A stretch of 40,459 nucleotides of DNA from Pirellulaceae bacterium (lineage in GTDB: Bacteria; Planctomycetota; Planctomycetia; Pirellulales; Pirellulaceae). How positions within the stretch are numbered: position 1 is the first letter of the stretch; every line of letters begins with the position of its first letter. The notes under the pieces were generated by a model. The model worked only from the letters and a program-made list of their open reading frames with translations, ran no database searches and was not told the origin of the DNA. Location: the NCBI GenBank assembly GCA_023382975.1, contig JAHDXO010000081.1:1-40459 (forward strand), read 5' to 3'. Positions 25,963 to 34,047 of the stretch are shown here, one piece after another. A program made the position numbers and the translations under genes.

Positions 25963-26212
25963 TGGCCCGTGGGACAGCTCTCTTGCGAAGCATCCGGCGG
26001 AAATCGGCGGTTATCGTCAAGCCGTTCAGCCGCACGCCGTTGGCGAACATCTCGCCGCCCCCGCGGCAGCCGGCTTCGACCAGGTGCCTCTGGCGGCCGC
26101 GGGCAGCAGGGAGTGGGTCGAACTGGTCCTGGGCGACGGCACCTTGGTCCACGTGCCGCCGCGGCAGACGGCGGCCCTTGACAACGATCATTCGGAACAA
26201 ACGGTGCTTGAC
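25963..26212. pseudogene. Mosaic relic: DUF6288-like piece joined to a possible IS66 accessory fragment
   Basis: On the minus strand around 26019-26060 the frame reads GEMFANGVRLNGL. This nearly equals GEMFADGVRLNGLKVL of the DUF6288-like protein at 34048-36450, and the DNA matches closely there. The similarity ends on both sides. On the plus strand around 26075-26190 the frame reads GSREWVELVLGDGTLVHVPP, which resembles the small accessory protein (TnpA/OrfA) of IS66-type elements; this second assignment is weak. Neither piece has an intact gene. The stretch separates the fluoride-operon promoter from the end of the first DUF6288-like gene. Confidence 0.4.
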
Positions 26213-28636
26213 TCAAGCATCGTTCAGGCTCCGCAATTCGATGGTTTCGCTGGCGTTCTCGATATCCGCCATTAGTGATCGGAGTTGATCGATCTGCGGC
26301 TCGAGGCCCCGCGCCTCCTCATGGGCGAGGAGATCCTCTTCGAGTTGCCGGAGTTGGGGCAGCAGGGGCTTGGCGGCGGCGCCATACTGGCCCAGGGTCT
26401 TCAGGCAACGGGAAATCCGTTCGCGTTTGCCCCATTTCTGAATCTCCATGATCTCGATGCACAGCGGCATGCCTTCCCGGATGCGATGCTTGGCCAGCAG
26501 ATCGATGCCGGCCAGACGGATGCCGCTGGCGAACATGATGCCGCTCGGAGCGGGCGTCACGATCGCTTCGTGGATGGCCGGCAGGAGCGGCTTGATCTCG
26601 TCATAGCTGAGATTTTCGTAGACCGAGCCAAGGCTGCCTCGTGCTCGTCCATCTTCGTTCCGCAGGCCAGCGCGAACGGCTTCCACGAGCAGGGCTCGGT
26701 CCACGCCATCCAGCGACCGTCCGAGCAGTCCGTCTCGCCGGTTGAACAGGGCGAAGCACAGGTAGCGTTGTTCCATCCCTCGCGGGTCGTTCTTCGAGGG
26801 GCCTTTCGCAAGCCGCTGCAGCAGTTCCGGGACGGCCGACATCGCAGGCTCGCCAATGGCGGCCAGCGCTTCGGCCGCTTTGACGCGGAGCCAGAGGTCG
26901 TCGTGTCGAAGGGATTCGCTCAGGACCGGCACCGCCGGGGCAGCGGCGCCTTTCAGCAGCGCGAGTGTCTGGCAGGCGCCGTAGCGGAGTTCCAGCCGTG
27001 GGGAGTGGAGCATCTTGACCAGTTCGGTCACCGGCGCATCTTCGCGGCGGGCAAGCGCCATCGCAGCCCGCTCGCGGACGATCGGTGACCAACTGCCTAG
27101 CCGGCGCAGCAGCTCCTTCTGGTCCAGCGCGTCGTAGAAGCTGTTGCGGTCCTTGTTGCTCCAGCCGCGTCCGTCAAGGATCAGAGCTTCGGCGGCGGCC
27201 GGATCGAGCTGGGGTACCGCCGAAGGACGCTTGCCGGTCAGATAGATCTTCTTCAGCGGCATCGCATAGGCCAGCAGGTACGCGCCGGTACAGTCCCAGC
27301 CCGAGTACTTGTCGTTCCCGATCTCGGGAGGCCCCTGGTGCGTAAAGGTTCCGTCCCAGCATCGTGCGAGGTCGAAATACCAGGCGCCGAATTCTCGCAT
27401 CCAGGCCCCGGTCGCATGGGGGCCGGAGGGGGCCACGCCCGGCACCGACCACAAGAGGTTGAAGAAGTTTCCCGTGTGTCCCGTGTCGCGTTCCGGCCCG
27501 TGCGAGGCGACGCTCATTCGCGAAAAGAACTCCGCCCCTTCCGTCTCGCCGAGCAGATCGAACATCACGGCGGCCATCCCGCATTTGCCGTTGTCCTCAT
27601 GGGTCTGGATCCAGGGGTGATGATCGCCGTAGGGAATCGCGCCTTTGCCGATGTAGAAGCGAATCAGTTGCGCGCTCTTCTCGATGGCCTGACCGACTTT
27701 CGGATCGTCCACCCCGGCTTGGCGCGCCAGGATCAGCGAAATCGTCAGCGGTACGCCCGGCGAGTTCATCATGCCATAGCCACCCAGCCGGCCATCCGGA
27801 CCGGCGAACGCGTGGCCCCAAGACCCCACGATGCTCTGCCCGTTGGCGGCTTCCAATGCAAGACGTCGAAGGCCCGGCATGACCGATTCGTCGCCGGTCG
27901 CCATCGCGTACTCGGAGAGCAGCAGCATGACGTAACCGTAGTACCAGGTCTGGAAACTACCGGTCGAAAAGTCCGCCGCCCACTGCGCTTCCTTCCGCAC
28001 CAAGGGCAGGTACTCCGCCCGGCCGCTGGCCAACAGGGCGAGCGCGTTCAGGCAACGCGGGATCGCGTTTTCCCGGTACGAGGGATCCGCGATACGTTCC
28101 GCCAGAGCCTTGCACCCTTGTTCGAGAATGCGCTGCGACTTCGGGCACTCGTAAGGCGCCGTGGCACTGTAGGTGCCCAGCACCGGCAGTTTCACGATGA
28201 CATTCTCGCTTGTGCCGGCTCGCCAGCGGATCAGCGACAGATTTCCGCCACCGGCCTCGGATTCGGCCGTGGTGAGCGCCCGGCCCAACTCGGTGCGCGG
28301 GTCGTAGGAAAACGGCTTGCCCGCAACGCCCATGACTACATCGCCGACCGCGAGGATCCCGTCGGCAGGAGAATGCCTCTGCACCTGGGTGACATGGATC
28401 TGCCGCGCGTCGGTCGTGACCAGCTTGTCGCAGAACATCCACCCACGGGCTCCGGTGGCTCCGAGGTTCCAGTCGTGACTGGCGTGCTCGGGAACCCCGT
28501 CTCCCTGAGTGAAATCCGGGATGGCCAGCCGAGGAGGAGCACCGGTCGCCGAGGACGGTACCACCTGAGAAAAGAACATGACCGCAACGGTGACGCACCA
28601 GAGCATAAACGGTCTTCCCTGTGTTTGCATTCCCAT
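26213..28636 (-). CDS. Large secreted PDZ/toroid/HEAT protein (DUF6288-like), paralog 1
   Basis: An 807-residue protein with a signal peptide (about 1-33). A PDZ-like domain follows (about 55-155): GWMFCDKLVTTDARQIHVTQV, then HSPADGILAVGDVVMGVAGKPF. A helical toroid region (about 170-500) has phrases such as GSWGHAFAGPDGRLGGYGMMNSPG and DTGHTGNFFNLLWSVPG. A HEAT-repeat region (about 520-800) contains RERAAMALARRE and LWLRVKAAEALAAIGEPA. I believe the family is catalogued as DUF6288 (name from memory); no activity is known. Toroid folds are common in polysaccharide lyases and glycosidases, so a role in polysaccharide breakdown is inferred from the esterase neighbours. GAAGGAAAGGA precedes ATG 28636. 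It is clearly homologous over nearly its full length to 34048-36450. Confidence 0.8.
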   Translation of the reverse strand: MGMQTQGRPFMLWCVTVAVMFFSQVVPSSATGAPPRLAIPDFTQGDGVPEHASHDWNLGATGARGWMFCDKLVTTDARQIHVTQVQRHSPADGILAVGDVVMGVAGKPFSYDPRTELGRALTTAESEAGGGNLSLIRWRAGTSENVIVKLPVLGTYSATAPYECPKSQRILEQGCKALAERIADPSYRENAIPRCLNALALLASGRAEYLPLVRKEAQWAADFSTGSFQTWYYGYVMLLLSEYAMATGDESVMPGLRRLALEAANGQSIVGSWGHAFAGPDGRLGGYGMMNSPGVPLTISLILARQAGVDDPKVGQAIEKSAQLIRFYIGKGAIPYGDHHPWIQTHEDNGKCGMAAVMFDLLGETEGAEFFSRMSVASHGPERDTGHTGNFFNLLWSVPGVAPSGPHATGAWMREFGAWYFDLARCWDGTFTHQGPPEIGNDKYSGWDCTGAYLLAYAMPLKKIYLTGKRPSAVPQLDPAAAEALILDGRGWSNKDRNSFYDALDQKELLRRLGSWSPIVRERAAMALARREDAPVTELVKMLHSPRLELRYGACQTLALLKGAAAPAVPVLSESLRHDDLWLRVKAAEALAAIGEPAMSAVPELLQRLAKGPSKNDPRGMEQRYLCFALFNRRDGLLGRSLDGVDRALLVEAVRAGLRNEDGRARGSLGSVYENLSYDEIKPLLPAIHEAIVTPAPSGIMFASGIRLAGIDLLAKHRIREGMPLCIEIMEIQKWGKRERISRCLKTLGQYGAAAKPLLPQLRQLEEDLLAHEEARGLEPQIDQLRSLMADIENASETIELRSLNDA

Positions 28637-28694
28637 TCCTTTCCTTCTTCGTTGAGCAACTCTGCCAACGTTGTCGCTTGACGTGTGTGGTTCT

Positions 28695-30623
28695 TCACTG
28701 GGCCTTGGCCTTCTCAAGGATTGGCTTCAGCTCCGCGATCGTCGCTTCGGCCTCCTGAATACGGCGTTCGAGATCGGCGAATTCCAGTTTCTTGCGAATC
28801 TGGCCCGCGGCAAACCTCTTGGCGGCGTCTTCCGGCATGTTTTCCGGCGTGTCGATTTTCTCGGGAGTCTCTTCGAGAATCCAATCGTCGCTGCGCTGGG
28901 TGGCCAGGGGCACACCGCGGGTGTTGACGATGTTCGACATCGGATTCCGCGCCCAGGCATGGCGATAATGCACGGGTTGAGGCACGAACCGGCTGGTGAG
29001 GACGAGGACGTTCCGTTGATACTTGGGTTGATTGCGATTATCGACCGAGCCGTCCGTATAATACTGGACGTCGGTGGGATAGAAGCGGCGATCCTGGCCG
29101 GCAATGGCGAACCCCAGCAAGTTAATGTCACTGTCGTCTTTGGTCTTGATCTCGGTGGTCATCGTCAGCCGGATCGTGCCGTCGACGGTCTTCACGTCGG
29201 TGATCGAAGGGGGCAGCCAGTACTGATCGGCATCCCTGCCTTGCAGGATCCCGTATTGCCGAACCAGCGCCCACTTGGCGGCTCGCTCGCCTGCCGGGAC
29301 CTTGATCTGGGGGTGATACCAGCTCTTTCGCAGGTCGAAACTACTGACGAACCCGATCCCTGGATCGCCGGCGTCATAGAAATCGCGGAACGTCTTGTAC
29401 TGCGCCTCGCGAATGAGCGCACCGACATCGTACATCGGCGGGAGAAAGTTCTCTCGGGTCTGCGGCTCACCTGCGGTGCATAATGAGATGATGCAGAACG
29501 GCATCTGGGCATCGCTGAACGCCGTACGCCAGGCTGTGATCATGGTCCCGAAGACCTGGTAGTACATCCTGGCTCCGGCGGAACCGTTGAAGCAGTTGTT
29601 GAACCCCTGGTGGAAAACGGCGCCGCGAACCGTAAGTCCCTCGAGGGGCCAAATCACGCTGGCATAACAATAGCCGGGGCGATTTCTGTCGGCCGCCGGG
29701 CCGGGTCGCAGGTCGCTGGGACGCTCGAGGTCCGCCGGCACAGGCTGGCCCTTGGCCTGGAGATTCTTGATACGGTTCTCGTAGCTCGCAATCCGCGACT
29801 CGAGGTCGGCCTGAGGATCGAACGCGGCGATTCGATCGTTCCAGTCTTTCAGCAGATCGCGGGTTTCTTCGCCGTCGATCTTCGCCAGCACCTCCTGCGG
29901 TGTCCACGTTTCGACCGTGGTTCCGCCGATCGACGTGTCGATCAGACCGATGGGCACGCCGCTGGCCATGAACAACCTTCGCCCGAAGACATAGCCAATG
30001 GCCGAGAATTCCCGTACGGTCTCGGGCGAGCAGATATCCCAATCGCCCTTGCGGAAATGACGGCTCGACCAGGAACTCCACTCGTGCAGGCGTTCAAAGC
30101 TCTTGACGGAATCGAACCCCTTGCCCTGCGGCATCGTCAACAGTCGGATCTGCGGGAAGTTCGCCGAAACGATCTCCAACTCGCCGTCATCCACGTTGCT
30201 GATCGGAAATTCCATATTGCTCTGCCCGCCGAGAATCCAGACGTCGCCGACGAGGATGTTCTCCAGCGACAGTGTGGTGCTCGTTCCTTTGACGGTCATC
30301 GTCTGGGGCGTGGTATTGGCGGGCATCGAATCGAGGGTGACTTGCCAGGACCGGTCGGCCGCCGCCTGGGCCTTCGCCTGCTGGCCGGCGAACGAAACGG
30401 TGACCTCTTCGCCCGGGTCGGCCCAGCCCCAGATGTTCAGCGGCTTCTCGCGCTGGACGACCATGTTCGTCTGGAAGATATTACTCACGCACAAGCCTTG
30501 TCCGATGGCCGGGACCTGGACGACATCTTCGCGCGGCATCTTGTCCTGGGCTTGCTGAGCACAAACCGTTCCGCGACAAAGCACACCCAGCAACACACAC
30601 GATAATAAGAGTTGGCGAAACAT
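28695..30623 (-). CDS. Secreted SGNH hydrolase, sialate O-acetylesterase-like
   Basis: This 642-residue protein has a signal peptide (about 1-22) and an N-terminal beta domain containing SNIFQTNMVVQREKPLNIWGWADPGEEV, a typical opening of planctomycete sialate O-acetylesterases. The nucleophile motif GGQSNMEF lies near residue 132. IDTSIGGTTVETWTPQEVL follows. The third block reads GAVFHQGFNN instead of the common WYQGEsN. A catalytic-type HPQIKVPAGERAAKWAL segment follows the PGIGFVSSFDL region. The C-terminal helix (about 590-640) is charged. It would remove O-acetyl groups from sialic acid or other sugars outside the cytoplasm. ATG 30623 is preceded by GAGGAAGAAG; the upstream ATG at 30710 would place a long cytosolic stretch before the signal. 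The DUF6288-like gene follows after 58 bases. Confidence 0.85.
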   Translation of the reverse strand: MFRQLLLSCVLLGVLCRGTVCAQQAQDKMPREDVVQVPAIGQGLCVSNIFQTNMVVQREKPLNIWGWADPGEEVTVSFAGQQAKAQAAADRSWQVTLDSMPANTTPQTMTVKGTSTTLSLENILVGDVWILGGQSNMEFPISNVDDGELEIVSANFPQIRLLTMPQGKGFDSVKSFERLHEWSSWSSRHFRKGDWDICSPETVREFSAIGYVFGRRLFMASGVPIGLIDTSIGGTTVETWTPQEVLAKIDGEETRDLLKDWNDRIAAFDPQADLESRIASYENRIKNLQAKGQPVPADLERPSDLRPGPAADRNRPGYCYASVIWPLEGLTVRGAVFHQGFNNCFNGSAGARMYYQVFGTMITAWRTAFSDAQMPFCIISLCTAGEPQTRENFLPPMYDVGALIREAQYKTFRDFYDAGDPGIGFVSSFDLRKSWYHPQIKVPAGERAAKWALVRQYGILQGRDADQYWLPPSITDVKTVDGTIRLTMTTEIKTKDDSDINLLGFAIAGQDRRFYPTDVQYYTDGSVDNRNQPKYQRNVLVLTSRFVPQPVHYRHAWARNPMSNIVNTRGVPLATQRSDDWILEETPEKIDTPENMPEDAAKRFAAGQIRKKLEFADLERRIQEAEATIAELKPILEKAKAQ

Positions 30624-30716
30624 CTTCTTCCTCTTGAAACAAGGGTTGCACTCGTCGGTCGAGTGACAGGTAACAGCAGATAATCGTCGATCATCATGGG
30701 AACCGATCAATGCGGA

Positions 30717-32315
30717 TCAATTCGGCGTATCGATCGTGGCTCGCGGCCTGCCCCAGATCTTCTGCAGAAGTTTTTCGAGGACCGGATCGCGCTGCCCTAC
30801 CGCTTCGCGTTCGTCTTTCGTTCCGAAGTAGCGTGTGGTTACGCCCGCAAAGAACTCCTTGTGGTTGCTCTTGACCCAATCTCGCTCCGGATACGTGGTG
30901 CCCTCGACGCACCGTTTGTAGGCGGCCAGGATATCTGGGTCGTCGAATGTGAGTATCTGGTCATGATACGCGTGAGCCAATTCGTGCAACAGGACGCTGA
31001 CCGCCGCGTCGCGAGACCTCTTCGCCAACGACGCCGCGTTGCCAAACTCGACACACTTGTGCTTCTCCGGATTGAAGTCCATATCCACCAGCCAGTCGCG
31101 TCCCGGATGATACTGGTAGCCCGACGTCCTGCCCCACGGGCCGTTCGTCGAGTCCCACTCGAGCCAGACCTTGACCTTCAACATCTTTGCCAGCGGTTCC
31201 GCGGGGATCCATGTTTTCAAACGGAGCAGGGCGTCGGTCAGACGCTCGATGGCCTCGGCCCCCGTTTCGGCATGCTCCCCGTCGGGCAGCAGCGAGTTAT
31301 GCACGTAGACTTCCCAGCCGGCGAGATCCTGGACGGTGTAATCGGTGGTCGGCTCATAGAGCTTGGACGCTCCCGGGAGCGGTCGCGCCACGCCCTCGGG
31401 CAGGATGCCGCTCTCGCTGATCCAGTCGCCCAGGTCGGCCTTCCACGGGTTGGGCTTTCGCGTCACGTCATGGCCGCCCTCGCGGTAGATCTTCAGCGTC
31501 GCGGCGACTCCTGCCTTCTTCAGGGCCTCGTGGTACTGGATGCTGTTTTCCGGCGGGACCAGCGTGTCATCCTTCGCGTGGGCCAGGAACGCCGGCGGAG
31601 TGTCCGCGGTGACTTGCAGTTCGTTGGACAGTTCATCGATCAGCTTCGAATCGGGGTCCTTTCCCAGCAGGCGGTCCACCGAGGGGCGGTGCGGATGGCT
31701 TTTCATGCTGATGACCGGGCAGAACAAGGCCATATAGTCCGGCCGGCAACTCATTCGCTCGACGGGATCTTCCGCATCGGCTCGGCCCAAGTCGAAGTGC
31801 GTCGCCAGCGTCGTGGCCACGTGCCCCCCGGACGAAAAGGCCACGACCAGCACGCGGTTGGGATCGATGTTCCACTGGTTCGCGTTAGCGCGGATGGTCC
31901 GCACAGCCCGCTGGGCGTCCTGTAGCGAGATGGGGTGTCGATAACCATGCACGGGCAGGCGATATTTCAGCGAGAAGAACCGCACCGGACGCGTCTGGAA
32001 GAAATCCCAGTACGTGCCGTAACCCGAGATATGCTTGTACCCGCCGCCGGGGATCAGCAGTACGGCCGGGGCCGGACCTTCGGTGTTCTCGGGCAGCGAA
32101 AACAACTTCAGCGTGGGGGTGTCGTTTGTGTCGGCGCCCTTGGCCCCCGGCGCTCCGTCGGGCCACAGTTTCATGTCCTGACCGTACGCGGACGCGAACA
32201 TCAGCGATACGATCACGACAACCGCGAGTGCGACGGCCGGCAAGCGAAGGACGCCGCGGCCGAAGCCGGTCCGCGTTCCCCTCCTCAGGTCGTCACTCTT
32301 GATCAGAAGCAACAT
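30717..32315 (-). CDS. Secreted fusion: alpha/beta-hydrolase esterase plus HExxH metallopeptidase-like domain
   Basis: A 532-residue protein with a hydrophobic signal segment (about 24-44). The N-terminal half (about 50-295) is an alpha/beta hydrolase of the BD-FAE/acetylxylan esterase type: oxyanion segment LLIPGGGYKHIS, nucleophile FSSGGHVA, acid DDTLVPP and histidine GGHDV. The C-terminal part (about 320-530) has the zinc motif LLHELAHAYHDQ (H444-E-L-A-H448) and a downstream KEFFAGVTTRYFG that supplies the likely third ligand Glu, a pattern seen in a family of putative zinc metallopeptidases of PVC bacteria. The fusion is unusual. GGAGAG lies upstream of ATG 32315. It heads a three-gene set with the SGNH esterase (93 bases on) and the DUF6288-like gene. 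Confidence 0.82.
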   Translation of the reverse strand: MLLLIKSDDLRRGTRTGFGRGVLRLPAVALAVVVIVSLMFASAYGQDMKLWPDGAPGAKGADTNDTPTLKLFSLPENTEGPAPAVLLIPGGGYKHISGYGTYWDFFQTRPVRFFSLKYRLPVHGYRHPISLQDAQRAVRTIRANANQWNIDPNRVLVVAFSSGGHVATTLATHFDLGRADAEDPVERMSCRPDYMALFCPVISMKSHPHRPSVDRLLGKDPDSKLIDELSNELQVTADTPPAFLAHAKDDTLVPPENSIQYHEALKKAGVAATLKIYREGGHDVTRKPNPWKADLGDWISESGILPEGVARPLPGASKLYEPTTDYTVQDLAGWEVYVHNSLLPDGEHAETGAEAIERLTDALLRLKTWIPAEPLAKMLKVKVWLEWDSTNGPWGRTSGYQYHPGRDWLVDMDFNPEKHKCVEFGNAASLAKRSRDAAVSVLLHELAHAYHDQILTFDDPDILAAYKRCVEGTTYPERDWVKSNHKEFFAGVTTRYFGTKDEREAVGQRDPVLEKLLQKIWGRPRATIDTPN

Positions 32316-32372
32316 GGATCATCTCTCCGAACGGCTTGAGTGTTTTTGCGTGGGGCTGGCAGCCCTGCCGCG

Positions 32373-32540
32373 CTACTGGCTAGTCTCGGGAGACAGTTTG
32401 CCCAACATCTTGAACCGCGCGACGATCTCGACGGCCTGCTTGGCCTCTTCCATTTTGCGGTACTCCAGACGCTCGGCGGTCTCTTCCTGCCTTGCCCGAC
32501 TATACCTGGACCGACCTTGGTTTCAAAGGCCCTACCCAGC
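32373..32540 (-). pseudogene. C-terminal gene fragment
   Basis: On the minus strand an open stretch ends EEAKQAVEIVARFKMLGKLSPETSQ and stops at 32373-32375. The residues look like a real helical C-terminus (EETAERLEYRKMEEAKQ), but the upstream part breaks off at a TGA and at the repeat junction near 32553. I do not recognise the parent protein. A perfect GGGCTGGCAGCCC hairpin lies just downstream at 32354-32366. Confidence 0.4.
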
Positions 32541-32552
32541 TTGTGATGGTCA

Positions 32553-32695
32553 GGGCGATCCTGGGCGGATTCGATTTTTTCGATCGCTTCCCGCACGGCG
32601 ATTGCTCTTCGCCCGCTGAGGTGTTTGGGGAAATCTTTCTCGCCTCTCGCCTTGGTCGAACAGCACGGCAGTCTCGCGCCGATGCGGCAGGATGA
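32553..32695 (-). pseudogene. Decayed 3' end of DUF6288-like gene, copy 1
   Basis: On the minus strand the segment reads RRETAVLFDQGE..., then in another frame FPKHLSGRRAIAVREAIEKIESAQDRPD, matching the C-terminus of the intact gene at 34048 (RETAALFDQGERNFPKHLSEQ...). The frame is broken by a 7-base insertion, and the last residues and stop are replaced by foreign sequence. Confidence 0.75.
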
Positions 32696-32761
32696 GCGTT
32701 GCGCCCGTCTGGCGTCGGCCGCTACTTCGTTCCCCGACCGCTTCATGCAGACACATTTTCT

Positions 32762-32905
32762 CCAGCAGATTCAGGGAGGCCAACAGATTGACTTTATGGA
32801 GAAGGAAAACAGCACCCATCCATCGCGTCAGTCAACCACGCGTTCCTTCTTACAAGAGCAGTGCCATGCAGAATCCCAATCTGCTGGCCTCCCTGAATCT
32901 GCTGG
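32762..32905. repeat. 29-bp inverted repeat pair, copy 1
   Basis: CCAGCAGATTCAGGGAGGCC (32762 on, 29 bases in all) returns as its reverse complement at 32877-32905 with a single mismatch, 86 bases apart. Each arm has an internal CAGCAGATT direct repeat. The structure can form a long stem-loop. A MITE-like element or remnant is one possibility; no terminal duplication is evident. Confidence 0.6.
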
Positions 32906-33160
32906 AAATCCGAAGCCTGAACACCAACGAGTGCCCGCTTTCAAGAACGCCTTGTTGGGCGTCAATTTGCTTTCCCCTCTTTCCGTTGAGCTACTTCAGC
33001 CGCGTCGGATTCTGCCGCAGACGGCGCAGCGGGCGGCGATTTCGAGGTAAGCAGCGCGAGCAGGCCTGTCGGGCTCAGGACCGGAATGGGACCAGCGGCA
33101 AACCCGGCCGAATCACAACGTAGAACATGTTCGCCAAGGACAGACTGACCGCCGCACAGG

Positions 33161-33265
33161 TTACCTGACCGGCCAACTCCGGACTTCGCGCCAGACTTCG
33201 TTCATGCGTTCGGACTGTTGCAGGATAGATTCAGTCTTCGCTGGCGACGTAGGACTCGTTGGCAT
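33161..33265 (-). pseudogene. Frameshifted small membrane-protein ORF, copy 1
   Basis: Identical in position within the unit and apparently in sequence to 33916-34020. See that entry for the reading. Here it lies downstream of the truncated tail copy 2 rather than of an intact gene. Confidence 0.35.
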
Positions 33266-33292
33266 CGGCGCGACCTCTCCGGTTCCGCTGAG

Positions 33293-33445
33293 CTACTTCA
33301 GCCGCTCTAAGTCGGGGCGATCCTGGGCGGATTCGATTTTCTCGATCGCTTCCCACACGGCCTTTTCTCTTCGCCCGCTGAGGTGTTTGGGGAAATTCTC
33401 TTCGCCTTGATCGAACAGCACGGCGGTTTCGCGCAGGTGCGGCTG
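33293..33445 (-). pseudogene. Orphan 3' end of DUF6288-like gene, copy 2
   Basis: The minus strand encodes PHLRETAVLFDQGEENFPKHLSGRREKAVWEAIEKIESAQDRPDLERLK and a stop at 33293, the same ending as the intact paralog. The frame is open, but upstream of PHLRETA it runs into unrelated sequence (…GERSSGRRQTGATLI), so only about 50 codons of the gene are present. Confidence 0.8.
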
Positions 33446-33516
33446 GATGAGCGTTGCGCCCGTCTGGCGTCGGCCGCTACTTCGTTCCCCGACCGCTTCA
33501 TGCAGACACATTTTCT

Positions 33517-33660
33517 CCAGCAGATTCAGGGAGGCCAACAGATTGACTTTATGGAGAAGGAAAACAGCACCCATCCATCGCGTCAGTCAACCACGCGTTC
33601 CTTCTTACAAGAGCAGTGCCATGCAGAATCCCAATCTGCTGGCCTCCCTGAATCTGCTGG
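33517..33660. repeat. 29-bp inverted repeat pair, copy 2
   Basis: Arms 33517-33545 and 33632-33660, the same as in copy 1 at an offset of 755 bases. Confidence 0.6.
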
Positions 33661-33915
33661 AAATCCGAAGCCTGAACACCAACGAGTGCCCGCTTTCAAG
33701 AACGCCTTGTTGGGCGTCAATTTGCTTTCCCCTCTTTCCGTTGAGCTACTTCAGCCGCGTCGGATTCTGCCGCAGACGGCGCAGCGGGCGGCGATTTCGA
33801 GGTAAGCAGCGCGAGCAGGCCTGTCGGGCTCAGGACCGGAATGGGACCAGCGGCAAACCCGGCCGAATCACAACGTAGAACATGTTCGCCAAGGACAGAC
33901 TGACCGCCGCACAGG

Positions 33916-34020
33916 TTACCTGACCGGCCAACTCCGGACTTCGCGCCAGACTTCGTTCATGCGTTCGGACTGTTGCAGGATAGATTCAGTCTTCGCTGGC
34001 GACGTAGGACTCGTTGGCAT
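33916..34020 (-). pseudogene. Frameshifted small membrane-protein ORF downstream of DUF6288-like paralog 2
   Basis: On the minus strand ATG 34020 opens MPTSPTSPAKTESILQQSE and continues ...MNEVWREVRSWPVR to a stop at 33916. AGAGG lies eight bases before the ATG. In the next frame the same DNA reads ELAGQVTCAAVSLSLANMFYVV, a good membrane helix, and a third frame gives GPIPVLSPTGLLALL and an Ala-rich charged tail. Adding one base near the Trp codon would fuse the first two. I infer a decayed gene for a small single-span membrane protein. Both repeat units share the shift. Sequencing error cannot be excluded. Confidence 0.4.
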
Positions 34021-34047
34021 CGGCGCGACCTCTCCGGTTCCGCTGAG

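Larger units (their letters stand above)
32553..33314 (-). repeat. Tandem repeat unit, copy 1 (762 bp)
   Basis: Direct repeat of 33315-34069. From 32692 to about 33300 it appears identical to copy 2 at an offset of 755 bases. The first ~140 bases are a diverged copy of the 3' end of the DUF6288-like gene and hold a 7-base insertion (the doubled CGCCTCT near 32640), which shifts the frame. Left of 32553 the homology stops. The unit contains a 29-bp inverted repeat and a decayed small ORF. Confidence 0.85.

Noticed and set aside
32692..33878. Identical 143-codon plus-strand frames in the two repeat units
   Set aside because: The identity comes from the DNA duplication. The frames run through the inverted repeat, lack a ribosome binding site and have no recognisable domain.
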